Part shown: positions 5,823 through 11,184 of the stretch, piece by piece
Layout: each line of letters opens with the position of its first letter
Position numbering within the stretch: the first letter of the stretch is position 1
Source of the DNA: Candidatus Woesearchaeota archaeon
GTDB taxonomy: Archaea > Nanobdellota > Nanobdellia > Woesearchaeales > UBA525
DNA: 11,184 bases
Direction: 5' to 3'
Assembly (NCBI GenBank): GCA_018221165.1
Contig: JAAOYD010000043.1
Location: 1 to 11,184, forward strand
Notes under the pieces: generated by a model
The model's database searches: none
What the model was told of the DNA's origin: nothing
Seen by the model: only the letters and a program-made list of their open reading frames with translations
Made by a program: the position numbers and the translations under genes

Positions 5823-6338
5823 ATGAGTAAAACCGAAGAGAATCTGAAGACAGCTTTTGCTGGCGAAAGCCAGGCCCGCAACAAGTACGACTACTTTGCC
5901 AAAGTGGCGAGGAAGGAAGGCTATCATTACATCGCTCGAATCTTCGAGGAGACTGCGCTGAATGAGCAGCAGCACGCGAAGGACGAGTTCAAGCTCCTGA
6001 AGGGCATCGGCGATACGAAGGCTAATCTGAAAGCTGCCATGGAAGGAGAGCATTACGAAACGACTGAGATGTATCCCACCTTCGCCAAAGAAGCAGAAGA
6101 AGAGGGAAACAGCGAAGCGGCTCGCCTTTTCACCCAGATTGCTAAGGTGGAGAAGGAGCATGAGGCACGGTACAAGAAGCTCCTCGAGATGGTTGAGAAA
6201 GGTACCTTCTTCAAGCGTGACAAACCAATCAGGTGGAAGTGCAGCAAATGCGGTTGCATCCATGAAGGGACTGAACCGCCAGCCAAATGCCCAGTCTGTA
6301 AGCATCCGCAAGGGTACTTTGAACCTGAAGATCTATAG
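5823..6338 (+). CDS. rbr: Rubrerythrin
   Basis: The 171 residues form a classical rubrerythrin: an N-terminal ferritin-like diiron four-helix bundle (about 1-130) and a C-terminal rubredoxin domain (135-171). The diiron ligands lie in AFAGESQARNKY (Glu15), ALNEQQHA (Glu48, His51), EGEHYE (75-79 region) and VEKEHEARY (Glu110, His113). The rubredoxin iron is held by Cys140 and Cys143 (WKCSKCG) and Cys156 and Cys159 (KCPVCK). Rubrerythrin reduces hydrogen peroxide in the cytoplasm of anaerobes, taking electrons through rubredoxin. The gene has its own TATA and a strong ribosome binding site and diverges from the pyrimidine operon. The gene for the first secreted protein starts 38 bases downstream, so readthrough is possible. 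Confidence 0.96.
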   Translation: MSKTEENLKTAFAGESQARNKYDYFAKVARKEGYHYIARIFEETALNEQQHAKDEFKLLKGIGDTKANLKAAMEGEHYETTEMYPTFAKEAEEEGNSEAARLFTQIAKVEKEHEARYKKLLEMVEKGTFFKRDKPIRWKCSKCGCIHEGTEPPAKCPVCKHPQGYFEPEDL

Positions 6339-6376
6339 AAGTAAACTATTTGAATAGTTCTTCATTTCTCTTCTTT

Positions 6377-6943
6377 ATGAAAGCCGTAATTGTCGCACTA
6401 ATATTCCTGCTCTGTGTAGGTCTTGTTGTAGCCAACCCATTAGCGCCTGCTCCTATCAAGGACACGCTCGAGCAAGGACAAAGTAAGGTGTATCAGTATG
6501 AAGGTGAGGAATACGAAGTTAAATTACTTGCAGTAACTGATGCAAAGATGGGTGCTGGCGGCTCCATGACCTTACGCTTCGACGACCACAAAGCGAGATT
6601 CAGCCTCAACGGCGAGTTCACTTCTGACATGAGTCCTGGCACTGGCATGAAACTCAAGTGCGGCACGATTGAAGTTGTGGAGCTCCGCAACAGAAACGCG
6701 GTTGACGATCCCATTCCCCAGACAGCGACGTTCACACTGAAGCCTTTGCCTTGCGGCCTACGACCGATTAAGGCTGCTGAATCGCTCGTCCCTGAAGAGA
6801 CTGCTGAACCTATGCTTGTGTCAGATGAACCTACCGCTACAACATACGGTGGGGGAGAACTCACTATCGAAGTCAATGACCCTCCAAAAGGCCTCTGGAC
6901 GCGATTTAGTGACTGGTTTGCTGGTTTGTTCAAAAAATCATAA
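6377..6943 (+). CDS. Secreted protein with one EGQ domain and an amphipathic C-terminal tail (188 aa)
   Basis: A signal peptide (MKAVIVALIFLLCVGLVVA) ends near residue 19. Residues 28-126 hold one copy of the domain repeated in the 671-aa protein downstream. Its pattern is LEQGQSKVYQYEG, YEVKLLAVTD, ARFSLNGEFT, CGTIEVVEL and ATFTLKP. Cys95 and Cys126 match Cys349 and Cys420 of that protein, which suggests a conserved disulfide. A Pro/Thr/Glu-rich linker (about 134-168) leads to the last 17 residues, GLWTRFSDWFAGLFKKS, an aromatic amphipathic helix. A TTG in frame at 6350 would add nine residues ahead of the signal peptide. I chose the ATG at 6377 because the signal peptide then starts correctly. 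There is no clear Shine-Dalgarno or strong TATA. Function unknown; probably cell surface. Confidence 0.75.
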   Translation: MKAVIVALIFLLCVGLVVANPLAPAPIKDTLEQGQSKVYQYEGEEYEVKLLAVTDAKMGAGGSMTLRFDDHKARFSLNGEFTSDMSPGTGMKLKCGTIEVVELRNRNAVDDPIPQTATFTLKPLPCGLRPIKAAESLVPEETAEPMLVSDEPTATTYGGGELTIEVNDPPKGLWTRFSDWFAGLFKKS

Positions 6944-6944
6944 A

Positions 6945-6953
6945 GCTTTTAAT
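6945..6953 (+). promoter_or_regulatory. Box A of the membrane winged-HTH gene
   Basis: GCTTTTAAT is centred 28 bases ahead of the ATG at 6977, placing the transcript start at or next to the start codon. The gene has no Shine-Dalgarno, which fits leaderless translation. Confidence 0.5.
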
Positions 6954-6976
6954 CCTCACTCTCTAAACATCTCTCT

Positions 6977-7843
6977 ATGCGTGTGTTAGTAGTCCTCATT
7001 GTCTTACTGCTTATACCTCAAGCGTATGCTGCAATCTTTGTTGATAGCTCAACTGGAGAAGAAGTGACACAAGGTGTTGTCCGTTTAGAATATGATGGGA
7101 TGGCACAAGAGTTCTTGCTGACTGACGCGTCATTGCCTAGCGAAACGACGGATGGTTTGCTCGTCCTCGTCGGTGGGGGAGAAACCTACACCTACTATGC
7201 TCGCCTTCCTGCAGGACCTGTTCCAGCCGCAATCATTATGCATCCCGGTGGTTTGCTCATGGGTGAATTGCAGGATTCAACAAATAATCTTCTTGTCGAA
7301 AAAAACGTCTTGGTTTCCTGTGGTGCTGTTGAAGAGCGTCTTATGAGTGATGCGACTGGTCGTTTCAGAATATTCCTTCCGGCAGGCCCGTGCACGGTGA
7401 GCGCCTCCGCTGGTGATTACGCAGGGAGTGAAGATGTCATTATCACGCAAGGTGAAGTCACATCTCTCGATCTCATCATCGACCGAGGTGTGGCGGGAAA
7501 CGGTTCTAATCTCACATGGCTACTCTGGATTATTCCCTTGCTTGTCATCCTTGTGGTGCTCCTGATGTGGAAGCCGAAGCGGGATTGGAAAGGTCCTAAG
7601 CCGAAAAAGCTGGAGAAGCACTTTATTGCCGAGCAGCATCGTGAGGCATTGAAGGAGAAAGAGGAACTCATAGTGGATGAGCTCTTATTGCGCGGCGGTA
7701 CGTGTCGCCTTTCGGAATTACGCACTGCCACGAAGGTTCCTCGGACGAGTTTACTCCGTTGCCTTGAAGGTTTAGAGCAACGCGGACTTTTGGTGAAAAA
7801 AGAGCATAATGGCAAGCCAGTCATTGAACTGGTGAAGAAATAG
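6977..7843 (+). CDS. Membrane-anchored winged helix-turn-helix protein with extracellular beta domain (288 aa)
   Basis: A signal peptide (residues 1-19) is followed by an extracellular region of about 160 residues. Its second half, SDATGRFRIFLPAGPCTVSA and the strand after it (124-166), matches the carboxypeptidase regulatory-like beta fold: G-x-F-x-x-x-L-P-A-G then alternating strands. Cys115 and Cys139 could form a disulfide. One membrane helix follows (about 180-198, WLLWIIPLLVILVVLLMW), then a basic segment (KPKRDWKGPKPKK) consistent with a cytoplasmic C-terminus. Residues about 228-288 fold as a winged helix: ELIVDELLLRGG, SELRTATKVPRTSLLRCLEGL as recognition region, and wing GLLVKKEHNGKPVIEL. 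This is the layout of archaeal membrane-bound regulators that sense outside and bind DNA inside. The ligand and target genes are unknown; the flanking secreted-protein genes are natural candidates. Confidence 0.78.
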   Translation: MRVLVVLIVLLLIPQAYAAIFVDSSTGEEVTQGVVRLEYDGMAQEFLLTDASLPSETTDGLLVLVGGGETYTYYARLPAGPVPAAIIMHPGGLLMGELQDSTNNLLVEKNVLVSCGAVEERLMSDATGRFRIFLPAGPCTVSASAGDYAGSEDVIITQGEVTSLDLIIDRGVAGNGSNLTWLLWIIPLLVILVVLLMWKPKRDWKGPKPKKLEKHFIAEQHREALKEKEELIVDELLLRGGTCRLSELRTATKVPRTSLLRCLEGLEQRGLLVKKEHNGKPVIELVKK

Positions 7844-7875
7844 TCTAAATTCTCTTAATGGGCCTCATTATTTAG

Positions 7876-7880
7876 TTTTT
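7876..7880 (+). terminator. Possible T-run terminator after the winged-HTH gene
   Basis: TTTTT lies 33 bases after the stop within an AT-rich stretch (7850-7920) that otherwise holds no ORF or repeat I can support. Weak evidence. Confidence 0.3.
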
Positions 7881-7923
7881 GAGTTGATTGGAGTCTATTT
7901 TATCCTTCTTTCACCCCTATTAT

Positions 7924-7946
7924 CCGGCGAGAGCTTATATAGCCGG
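7924..7946 (+). promoter_or_regulatory. Promoter of the 671-aa surface protein: TATA flanked by an inverted repeat
   Basis: Box A CTTATATA (7934-7941) lies between inverted arms CCGGC (7924-7928) and GCCGG (7942-7946), 13 bases apart. Transcription would begin near 7964-7968. A strong Shine-Dalgarno AAAGGTGAT (7975-7983 region) precedes the ATG at 7990. The arms are only 5 bases long and could be chance, but they resemble in layout the repeat around the RNase J TATA. Confidence 0.45.
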
Positions 7947-7989
7947 TACACCATACTACCCATAACGAAAAAGCAAAGGTGATATCAAC

Positions 7990-10005
7990 ATGAAGAAAAC
8001 CATCAGCATCAGTTTCATCGTGCTCATGCTCCTCAGCATGGTCAGCGCGACCTATGTATCAGAAGGACAAACACAAGAAGTCGTGAGTGGACAAACAGAA
8101 CCTGACTACGTAGGAACAGCAGTTCAAGCAACAGATGTAAAACCCTCAATCGCCGCTAATGGCGCTTTCAGCGGCACGCTCCGCGAAGGCCAAACCACCT
8201 ATCATTATTGGAATGGTGAGAAGTACGAGATTACTCTCGTCTGGGTGAGCGACGCTCAGTATTGGGAAGATGATCGCGAATACAAAGGTATCGCTACAGA
8301 TGCAGAACGCGCACCCAGTCTGGACAACCGTCCAAGTGCAAAGTTTAGCATCAACGGCGAGCTCACTAACGCGCTCTACCCTGGTGAGAAGGACGAAACC
8401 CGCTCCGGCACTATTAAGGTCAAGGAGATTGGCAACAGTGTGACTGAGAGAGGTGACCAAGGAAGCGCATCTTACACCTTCTATCCTAGTTATGAACCGC
8501 CTATCATCGGTAAATACAAGATATATGAAGGCCAAACACAAACAGTTACTGTGAGTGGTCACAGATTCTCAGTTGGTGTCAAGGAGATTCACGACGAAGT
8601 CGCGGTCATGACTGTGAACGGTCAAGCTGAAAAGGTCCAAGAGCACGTGACTGCGAAGATTAATGGCTTGCAGTTCAATCCACGCGCGATTAAGGACGGA
8701 AATGATAATCCGTACTTGGAGAATAACTACGCAGATATCGCATATGAACGTGGTTATGTCATCATCAAGGACCTTAAGGTCGTGAGTACACCGTCTCCAA
8801 GCGACGCGATCAAGGGCCGCCTCTATGAGGGACAGACCCAGACCTACCGCTGGAATGGCCAGAGCTACGAGCTCACCCTCATCTATGTGAGCGACCCTGT
8901 CTACTGGGAAGAAGGAAATACTATTACTGACGAGGCAGCTGCCGCGAGTATCTCGAACCGACCTGTCGCAAAGTTCATGCTGAACGGCCAGGTTACGGAC
9001 GCCATCCCTGTGGGTGGCTCAGATAAGGTACGCTGCGGCAAGATCCAGGTGACGCGCATCGAAGCGACCACAGGCAGCGGAGACCAGTATTGGGGCCTTG
9101 ACGAAACAAAGACTGAAGTCAACAGCGAGTATGGTTATGCTGACGCTGACATGGCCCAAGCGGTCGCGAGTGGCGTCCCTACATACGTCGGCCCACCTGA
9201 AAGTGAACGACGCGACATCGCGTACTTCACGCTCTGGCCCACAAGCTGCAGCAGTGTTGTCCCACCCAGGGCCTGCACAGAAGATGCGAAGATCTGCCCC
9301 GACGGCAGCTATGTCAGTCGTGATCCAGCAAGGAACTGCGCATTCGACCCCTGCCCGAGCGACTACGACGAGCGGAAGGAGAAGTGCTACGCCTCTGGCG
9401 GTCAATGGGAGTGCCAGGCCTACGCTGAGGATTCGACCAACCCCTATGGCAACTCTGATACAGAATATCAAGGTGATAACAACTGTCGTTGCCGCTACCA
9501 ACCAACACCGCAGCCGTATAACAGCGCGGATGAGTGCCAAGAACGCGGTGGTCAGTGGGTCTGCAGTGAGAATTACGTAGGAAGCGATAACCAGTACGGT
9601 ATTGAACCGGGCTACTATGGCGACGAAGGCAATTGCCGATGCATTGAAGAGATTATGCCCTACCCTGACCCCTACAACCCGTGCTACGAAGGCTGTGCAG
9701 ATGGTGATGACTGTGGCTGTGACGACCAAGTCCAATGGGACGAGGAACTCACCTGCTCAAGCGGTTGTGCCAAGGACGGACGCTGCCTCCCCTACGGGAC
9801 GCGACTCGCGAACGGCGAAGCTGTCTTCTGTAGCATCGAAGGCGAGTTCAGCACCCAGAAGACAGACGGCGCTTCGTGCCAGAACAACTACGAGTGTGTC
9901 AGCAACCAGTGCTTGAACGCAGAGTGTAAGAGCCTCGACAAGGAGCTGCGAGAAACGCAGAACCTCATCCAGAAGCTCTTCGACTGGTTCGGAAACATCT
10001 TCTAA
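7990..10005 (+). CDS. Large secreted surface protein: three EGQ-like repeats plus cysteine-rich tail (671 aa)
   Basis: A signal peptide covers residues 1-20 (cleavage after VSA). Unit 1 (about 58-167), unit 2 (173-265) and unit 3 (274-420) each begin with a GxLxEGQT-type motif: GTLREGQTTYHYWNG, YKIYEGQTQTVTVSG and GRLYEGQTQTYRWNG. Units 1 and 3 continue with YE-x-TL-x-x-VSD-x-x-YWE, AKF-x-x-NG, a GTIKV/GKIQV strand and a closing xYFTLWP strand; unit 2 is divergent. A cysteine-rich region follows. ACTEDAKICPDGSYVSRDP (428-446) resembles a short Kazal-like motif common in secreted proteins. Two 50-residue repeats have identical cysteine spacing (466, 475, 499, 501 and 516, 525, 549, 551). An 8-cysteine module spans 589-646. 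The protein ends in a helix closing LFDWFGNIF. No enzyme motif or true membrane helix is visible. Function unknown; structural or adhesive surface role inferred. Confidence 0.82.
   Translation: MKKTISISFIVLMLLSMVSATYVSEGQTQEVVSGQTEPDYVGTAVQATDVKPSIAANGAFSGTLREGQTTYHYWNGEKYEITLVWVSDAQYWEDDREYKGIATDAERAPSLDNRPSAKFSINGELTNALYPGEKDETRSGTIKVKEIGNSVTERGDQGSASYTFYPSYEPPIIGKYKIYEGQTQTVTVSGHRFSVGVKEIHDEVAVMTVNGQAEKVQEHVTAKINGLQFNPRAIKDGNDNPYLENNYADIAYERGYVIIKDLKVVSTPSPSDAIKGRLYEGQTQTYRWNGQSYELTLIYVSDPVYWEEGNTITDEAAAASISNRPVAKFMLNGQVTDAIPVGGSDKVRCGKIQVTRIEATTGSGDQYWGLDETKTEVNSEYGYADADMAQAVASGVPTYVGPPESERRDIAYFTLWPTSCSSVVPPRACTEDAKICPDGSYVSRDPARNCAFDPCPSDYDERKEKCYASGGQWECQAYAEDSTNPYGNSDTEYQGDNNCRCRYQPTPQPYNSADECQERGGQWVCSENYVGSDNQYGIEPGYYGDEGNCRCIEEIMPYPDPYNPCYEGCADGDDCGCDDQVQWDEELTCSSGCAKDGRCLPYGTRLANGEAVFCSIEGEFSTQKTDGASCQNNYECVSNQCLNAECKSLDKELRETQNLIQKLFDWFGNIF
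8161..9249 (+). repeat. Three EGQ-like protein repeats encoded in tandem
   Basis: The coding DNA for residues 58-167, 173-265 and 274-420 of the 671-aa protein encodes three related units, each opened by an EGQT motif at residues 66-69, 180-183 and 280-283. Units 1 and 3 are close in protein sequence, but the DNA has diverged, so the duplication is old. Unit 2 is shorter and keeps mainly the opening strand and the AKINGLQF segment. Confidence 0.65.
9385..9642 (+). repeat. Twin 50-residue cysteine repeats (C-x4-GGQW pattern)
   Basis: Residues 466-501 and 516-551 share C-x3-GGQW-x-C, an N-x-YG element and a closing NCRC. The cysteine spacing is exactly 9, 24 and 2 in both copies. This is an internal duplication inside the cysteine-rich tail. 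The four cysteines of each unit could make two disulfides. Confidence 0.7.
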
Positions 10006-10029
10006 CTACTTTCTACCCCATATCCCTCT

Positions 10030-10040
10030 AAACATTTTTA
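10030..10040 (+). promoter_or_regulatory. Candidate box A for the 33-residue ORF
   Basis: AAACATTTTTA is centred about 29 bases ahead of the ATG at 10064. It may also mark the T-rich end of the 671-aa gene's transcript. Weak match to the archaeal consensus. Confidence 0.3.
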
Positions 10041-10063
10041 CATCACCCCCTTTGGTGAGAACA

Positions 10064-10165
10064 ATGGAAGACTGGTATGAATTTGTCATGAAGGAACTCG
10101 AGGAATACGACTCCTCTTCACCCTATAGGCTACGTGCGAGAGGCCAGAAGGCCTACGCAAACTAG
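10064..10165 (+). CDS. Small ORF of 33 codons, acidic N-terminus and basic C-terminus
   Basis: ATG at 10064 opens a 33-residue frame ending at TAG 10163-10165. It starts MEDWYEFVMKELEEYDSSS and ends in a basic stretch, PYRLRARGQKAYAN. A GGTGAG Shine-Dalgarno (10054-10059) lies 4 bases ahead, as good as those of the larger genes here. The first 16 residues can form an acidic amphipathic helix with aromatic residues on one face. It lies between two secreted-protein genes and has no signal peptide. I do not recognise it. It could be a real small protein or an upstream ORF. The main support is the ribosome binding site and the way it fills an otherwise empty 200-base gap. Confidence 0.45.
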   Translation: MEDWYEFVMKELEEYDSSSPYRLRARGQKAYAN

Positions 10166-10171
10166 CGTAAA

Positions 10172-10180
10172 GCATAAATA
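10172..10180 (+). promoter_or_regulatory. Box A of the 237-aa secreted protein gene
   Basis: GCATAAATA is centred 30 bases before the ATG at 10206, giving a leaderless or nearly leaderless transcript. There is no Shine-Dalgarno ahead of this ATG. Confidence 0.5.
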
Positions 10181-10205
10181 CGCCCTTGTTCTTGCTCAGT
10201 CTACC

Positions 10206-10919
10206 ATGAAACAAATCGCTATTCTCTGCATATTGCTCATCGCTTTACCGCTAGCGCTCGCCGACCCGCTGGATGATGCGGACTACATCACTGTGGTGAC
10301 TGATGATGGTGGCGCCAAAGAGGTTATCGCTGCGGCGAACTACGCGTCGAATATGCGCATCTATGGTTATACCTTCACTGGTGCCATGGACTCCGCTGTT
10401 GAGAGTATCAAAAACGTGGATGAGAAGTTCCTGATTTACTTCGATGGAAAGAAAGCGCTCATTGTTGACGGCATCGATAACAATCACGCCGTTGTTCGCT
10501 CACAACAGTATCTGGAGAACAAAGGGTATACTGTTAATCTCAGCGTCCCTGGCGAGATATTTCCCAGTGCATTCTTCGAAGACAACGAACCCATTCCTGA
10601 AGAAATTATCGCTGTGCCTGATAATATGTGCGACGGCTGTCGTTACGGTGTGCAATGCCTTCCCAAGGGGACGCGTGCTGACAGCCAGTATTGCGCGTTC
10701 GATGGTGAGATGGTGCGCCAGCGAGCGACCGGCGAGTCTTGCGTCTACAAGTATGAGTGCTGGAGCAATGATTGCCGAGGCACCTGCTACGATGAAGCTG
10801 CGCCGCACATTCCAGAGAGTAAAGACTACGTTATTGACCGTGGGCCTAACGATCCACTCCAACAGAAGCAAGGCCTCTTCAAGCGCTTCTTTGGTTGGTT
10901 GAAGGGGTTGTTCTCATGA
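10206..10919 (+). CDS. Secreted protein with 8-cysteine module and amphipathic C-terminal tail (237 aa)
   Basis: A signal peptide (MKQIAILCILLIALPLALA) ends at residue 19. The frame is open upstream to an ATG at 10134, but that start would bury the signal peptide behind 24 polar residues and overlap the 33-codon ORF. The box A at 10172-10180 also fits ATG 10206. Residues 26-112 are an alpha/beta domain (YITVVTDDGGAKEVIAAANY, KFLIYFDGKKALIVDG, QQYLENKGYTV). It recalls the repeated ligand-like domain of some archaeal S-layer proteins; this is a weak resemblance. Residues 142-194 hold eight cysteines (142, 145, 151, 163, 179, 185, 190, 194) around CLPKGTR and YECWSNDC, the same module as in the 671-aa protein. 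The end, GLFKRFFGWLKGLFS, is an amphipathic aromatic tail. Function unknown; surface location inferred. Confidence 0.8.
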   Translation: MKQIAILCILLIALPLALADPLDDADYITVVTDDGGAKEVIAAANYASNMRIYGYTFTGAMDSAVESIKNVDEKFLIYFDGKKALIVDGIDNNHAVVRSQQYLENKGYTVNLSVPGEIFPSAFFEDNEPIPEEIIAVPDNMCDGCRYGVQCLPKGTRADSQYCAFDGEMVRQRATGESCVYKYECWSNDCRGTCYDEAAPHIPESKDYVIDRGPNDPLQQKQGLFKRFFGWLKGLFS

Positions 10920-11184
10920 GCCACGAGATAGAGCACGAACGAACATTCCTGGCGAAGGAGTTGCCGGCTGGTCTTGAGAAATGCGAGCATAAGGAGATAG
11001 CTGACATTTTCCTGCCTACGGATAGCAAACACCCGGTTCTCAGAATCAGGAAGAAAGGTGACAAGTACGAAATCACAAAGAAGTATCCTGTGGATGAGGG
11101 GGATAAGAGCATCCAGCATGAGTTCACCACTCCGTTGACAAAAGAGGAGTATGATGAACTCGCAGCAGGTGTCAAAGGAAAGCG
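10916..11184 (+). CDS. CYTH-domain protein, N-terminal part (runs off window)
   Basis: ATG at 10916 overlaps the TGA of the preceding gene as ATGA, so translation is probably coupled. A purine-rich AAGGGG lies about 9 bases ahead. The 89 visible residues match the start of a CYTH domain. They show the acidic EIEHER motif (4-9, the E-x-E-x-K/R signature), LRIRKKGDKYEITKKYP (42-58, basic residues that grip the triphosphate) and HEFTTPLTKEEYDEL (68-82). CYTH proteins hydrolyse or cyclise triphosphate compounds, such as thiamine triphosphate, inorganic triphosphate or ATP, using a tunnel-shaped beta barrel. Which substrate applies cannot be told from this half. No signal peptide, so it acts in the cytoplasm despite being coupled to a secreted protein. 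Confidence 0.85.
   Translation, partial: MSHEIEHERTFLAKELPAGLEKCEHKEIADIFLPTDSKHPVLRIRKKGDKYEITKKYPVDEGDKSIQHEFTTPLTKEEYDELAAGVKGK

Noticed and set aside
9019..9735. A 238-codon minus-strand frame opposite the large surface protein
   Set aside because: The plus strand carries conserved repeats and cysteine spacing there. The minus translation is low-complexity Ala/Val/Leu-rich, as expected opposite a Gly/Asp/Ala-rich gene.
1..11184. CRISPR arrays, insertion sequences, integrases or phage genes
   Set aside because: No regularly spaced repeats, transposase or integrase motifs, or terminal inverted repeats were found. All repeats seen are protein-domain repeats or short promoter repeats.

Overview
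The window reads as archaeal chromosome with about 50% G+C. The evidence is an archaeal PCNA sliding clamp, an archaeal-type RNase J with the HAHLDH and GHQGEP motifs, a class II tRNA-Leu gene without an encoded CCA, box A (TATA) elements about 26-32 bases ahead of several genes, and genes that start almost at their inferred transcript start with no Shine-Dalgarno site. The small secreted cysteine-rich proteins and the gene style suggest a DPANN-type lineage (Woesearchaeota/Pacearchaeota-like), but that is an inference from general impression, not a placement.

Layout. Bases 1-327 hold the 3' end of a coiled-coil gene. Bases 371-486 hold a tRNA-Leu(CAA) preceded by what looks like a second, broken tRNA 5' half. 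Bases 518-2104 hold RNase J with a structured leader and an inverted repeat centred on its TATA box. A small unknown gene (2142-2402) and PCNA (2500-3237) follow. On the minus strand lies a two-gene pyrimidine operon, dihydroorotate dehydrogenase (5703-4597) then dihydroorotase (4592-3234), convergent with PCNA and sharing its stop bases. A divergent promoter region (5704-5822) carrying an 11-base direct repeat separates the pyrimidine operon from rubrerythrin (5823-6338).

The right half (6377-10919) is a cell-surface cluster. It contains a 188-aa secreted protein with one copy of a repeated domain I call the EGQ domain. Next come a membrane protein with an extracellular beta domain and a cytoplasmic winged helix-turn-helix, a 671-aa secreted protein with three EGQ-like units and a long cysteine-rich tail, a 33-codon small ORF with its own ribosome binding site, and a 237-aa secreted protein. 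The last gene, cut by the window edge, is a CYTH-domain protein that overlaps the 237-aa gene by ATGA.

The three secreted proteins are linked to each other. Two share the EGQ domain, two share an 8-cysteine module with nearly identical spacing, and all three end in a short aromatic amphipathic tail (pattern F/W..WF..LF) at the extreme C-terminus. This looks like one surface system with a common C-terminal membrane-association or sorting tail. The neighbouring transmembrane winged-HTH protein is a candidate sensor for it. That reading is inference from sequence and neighbourhood.
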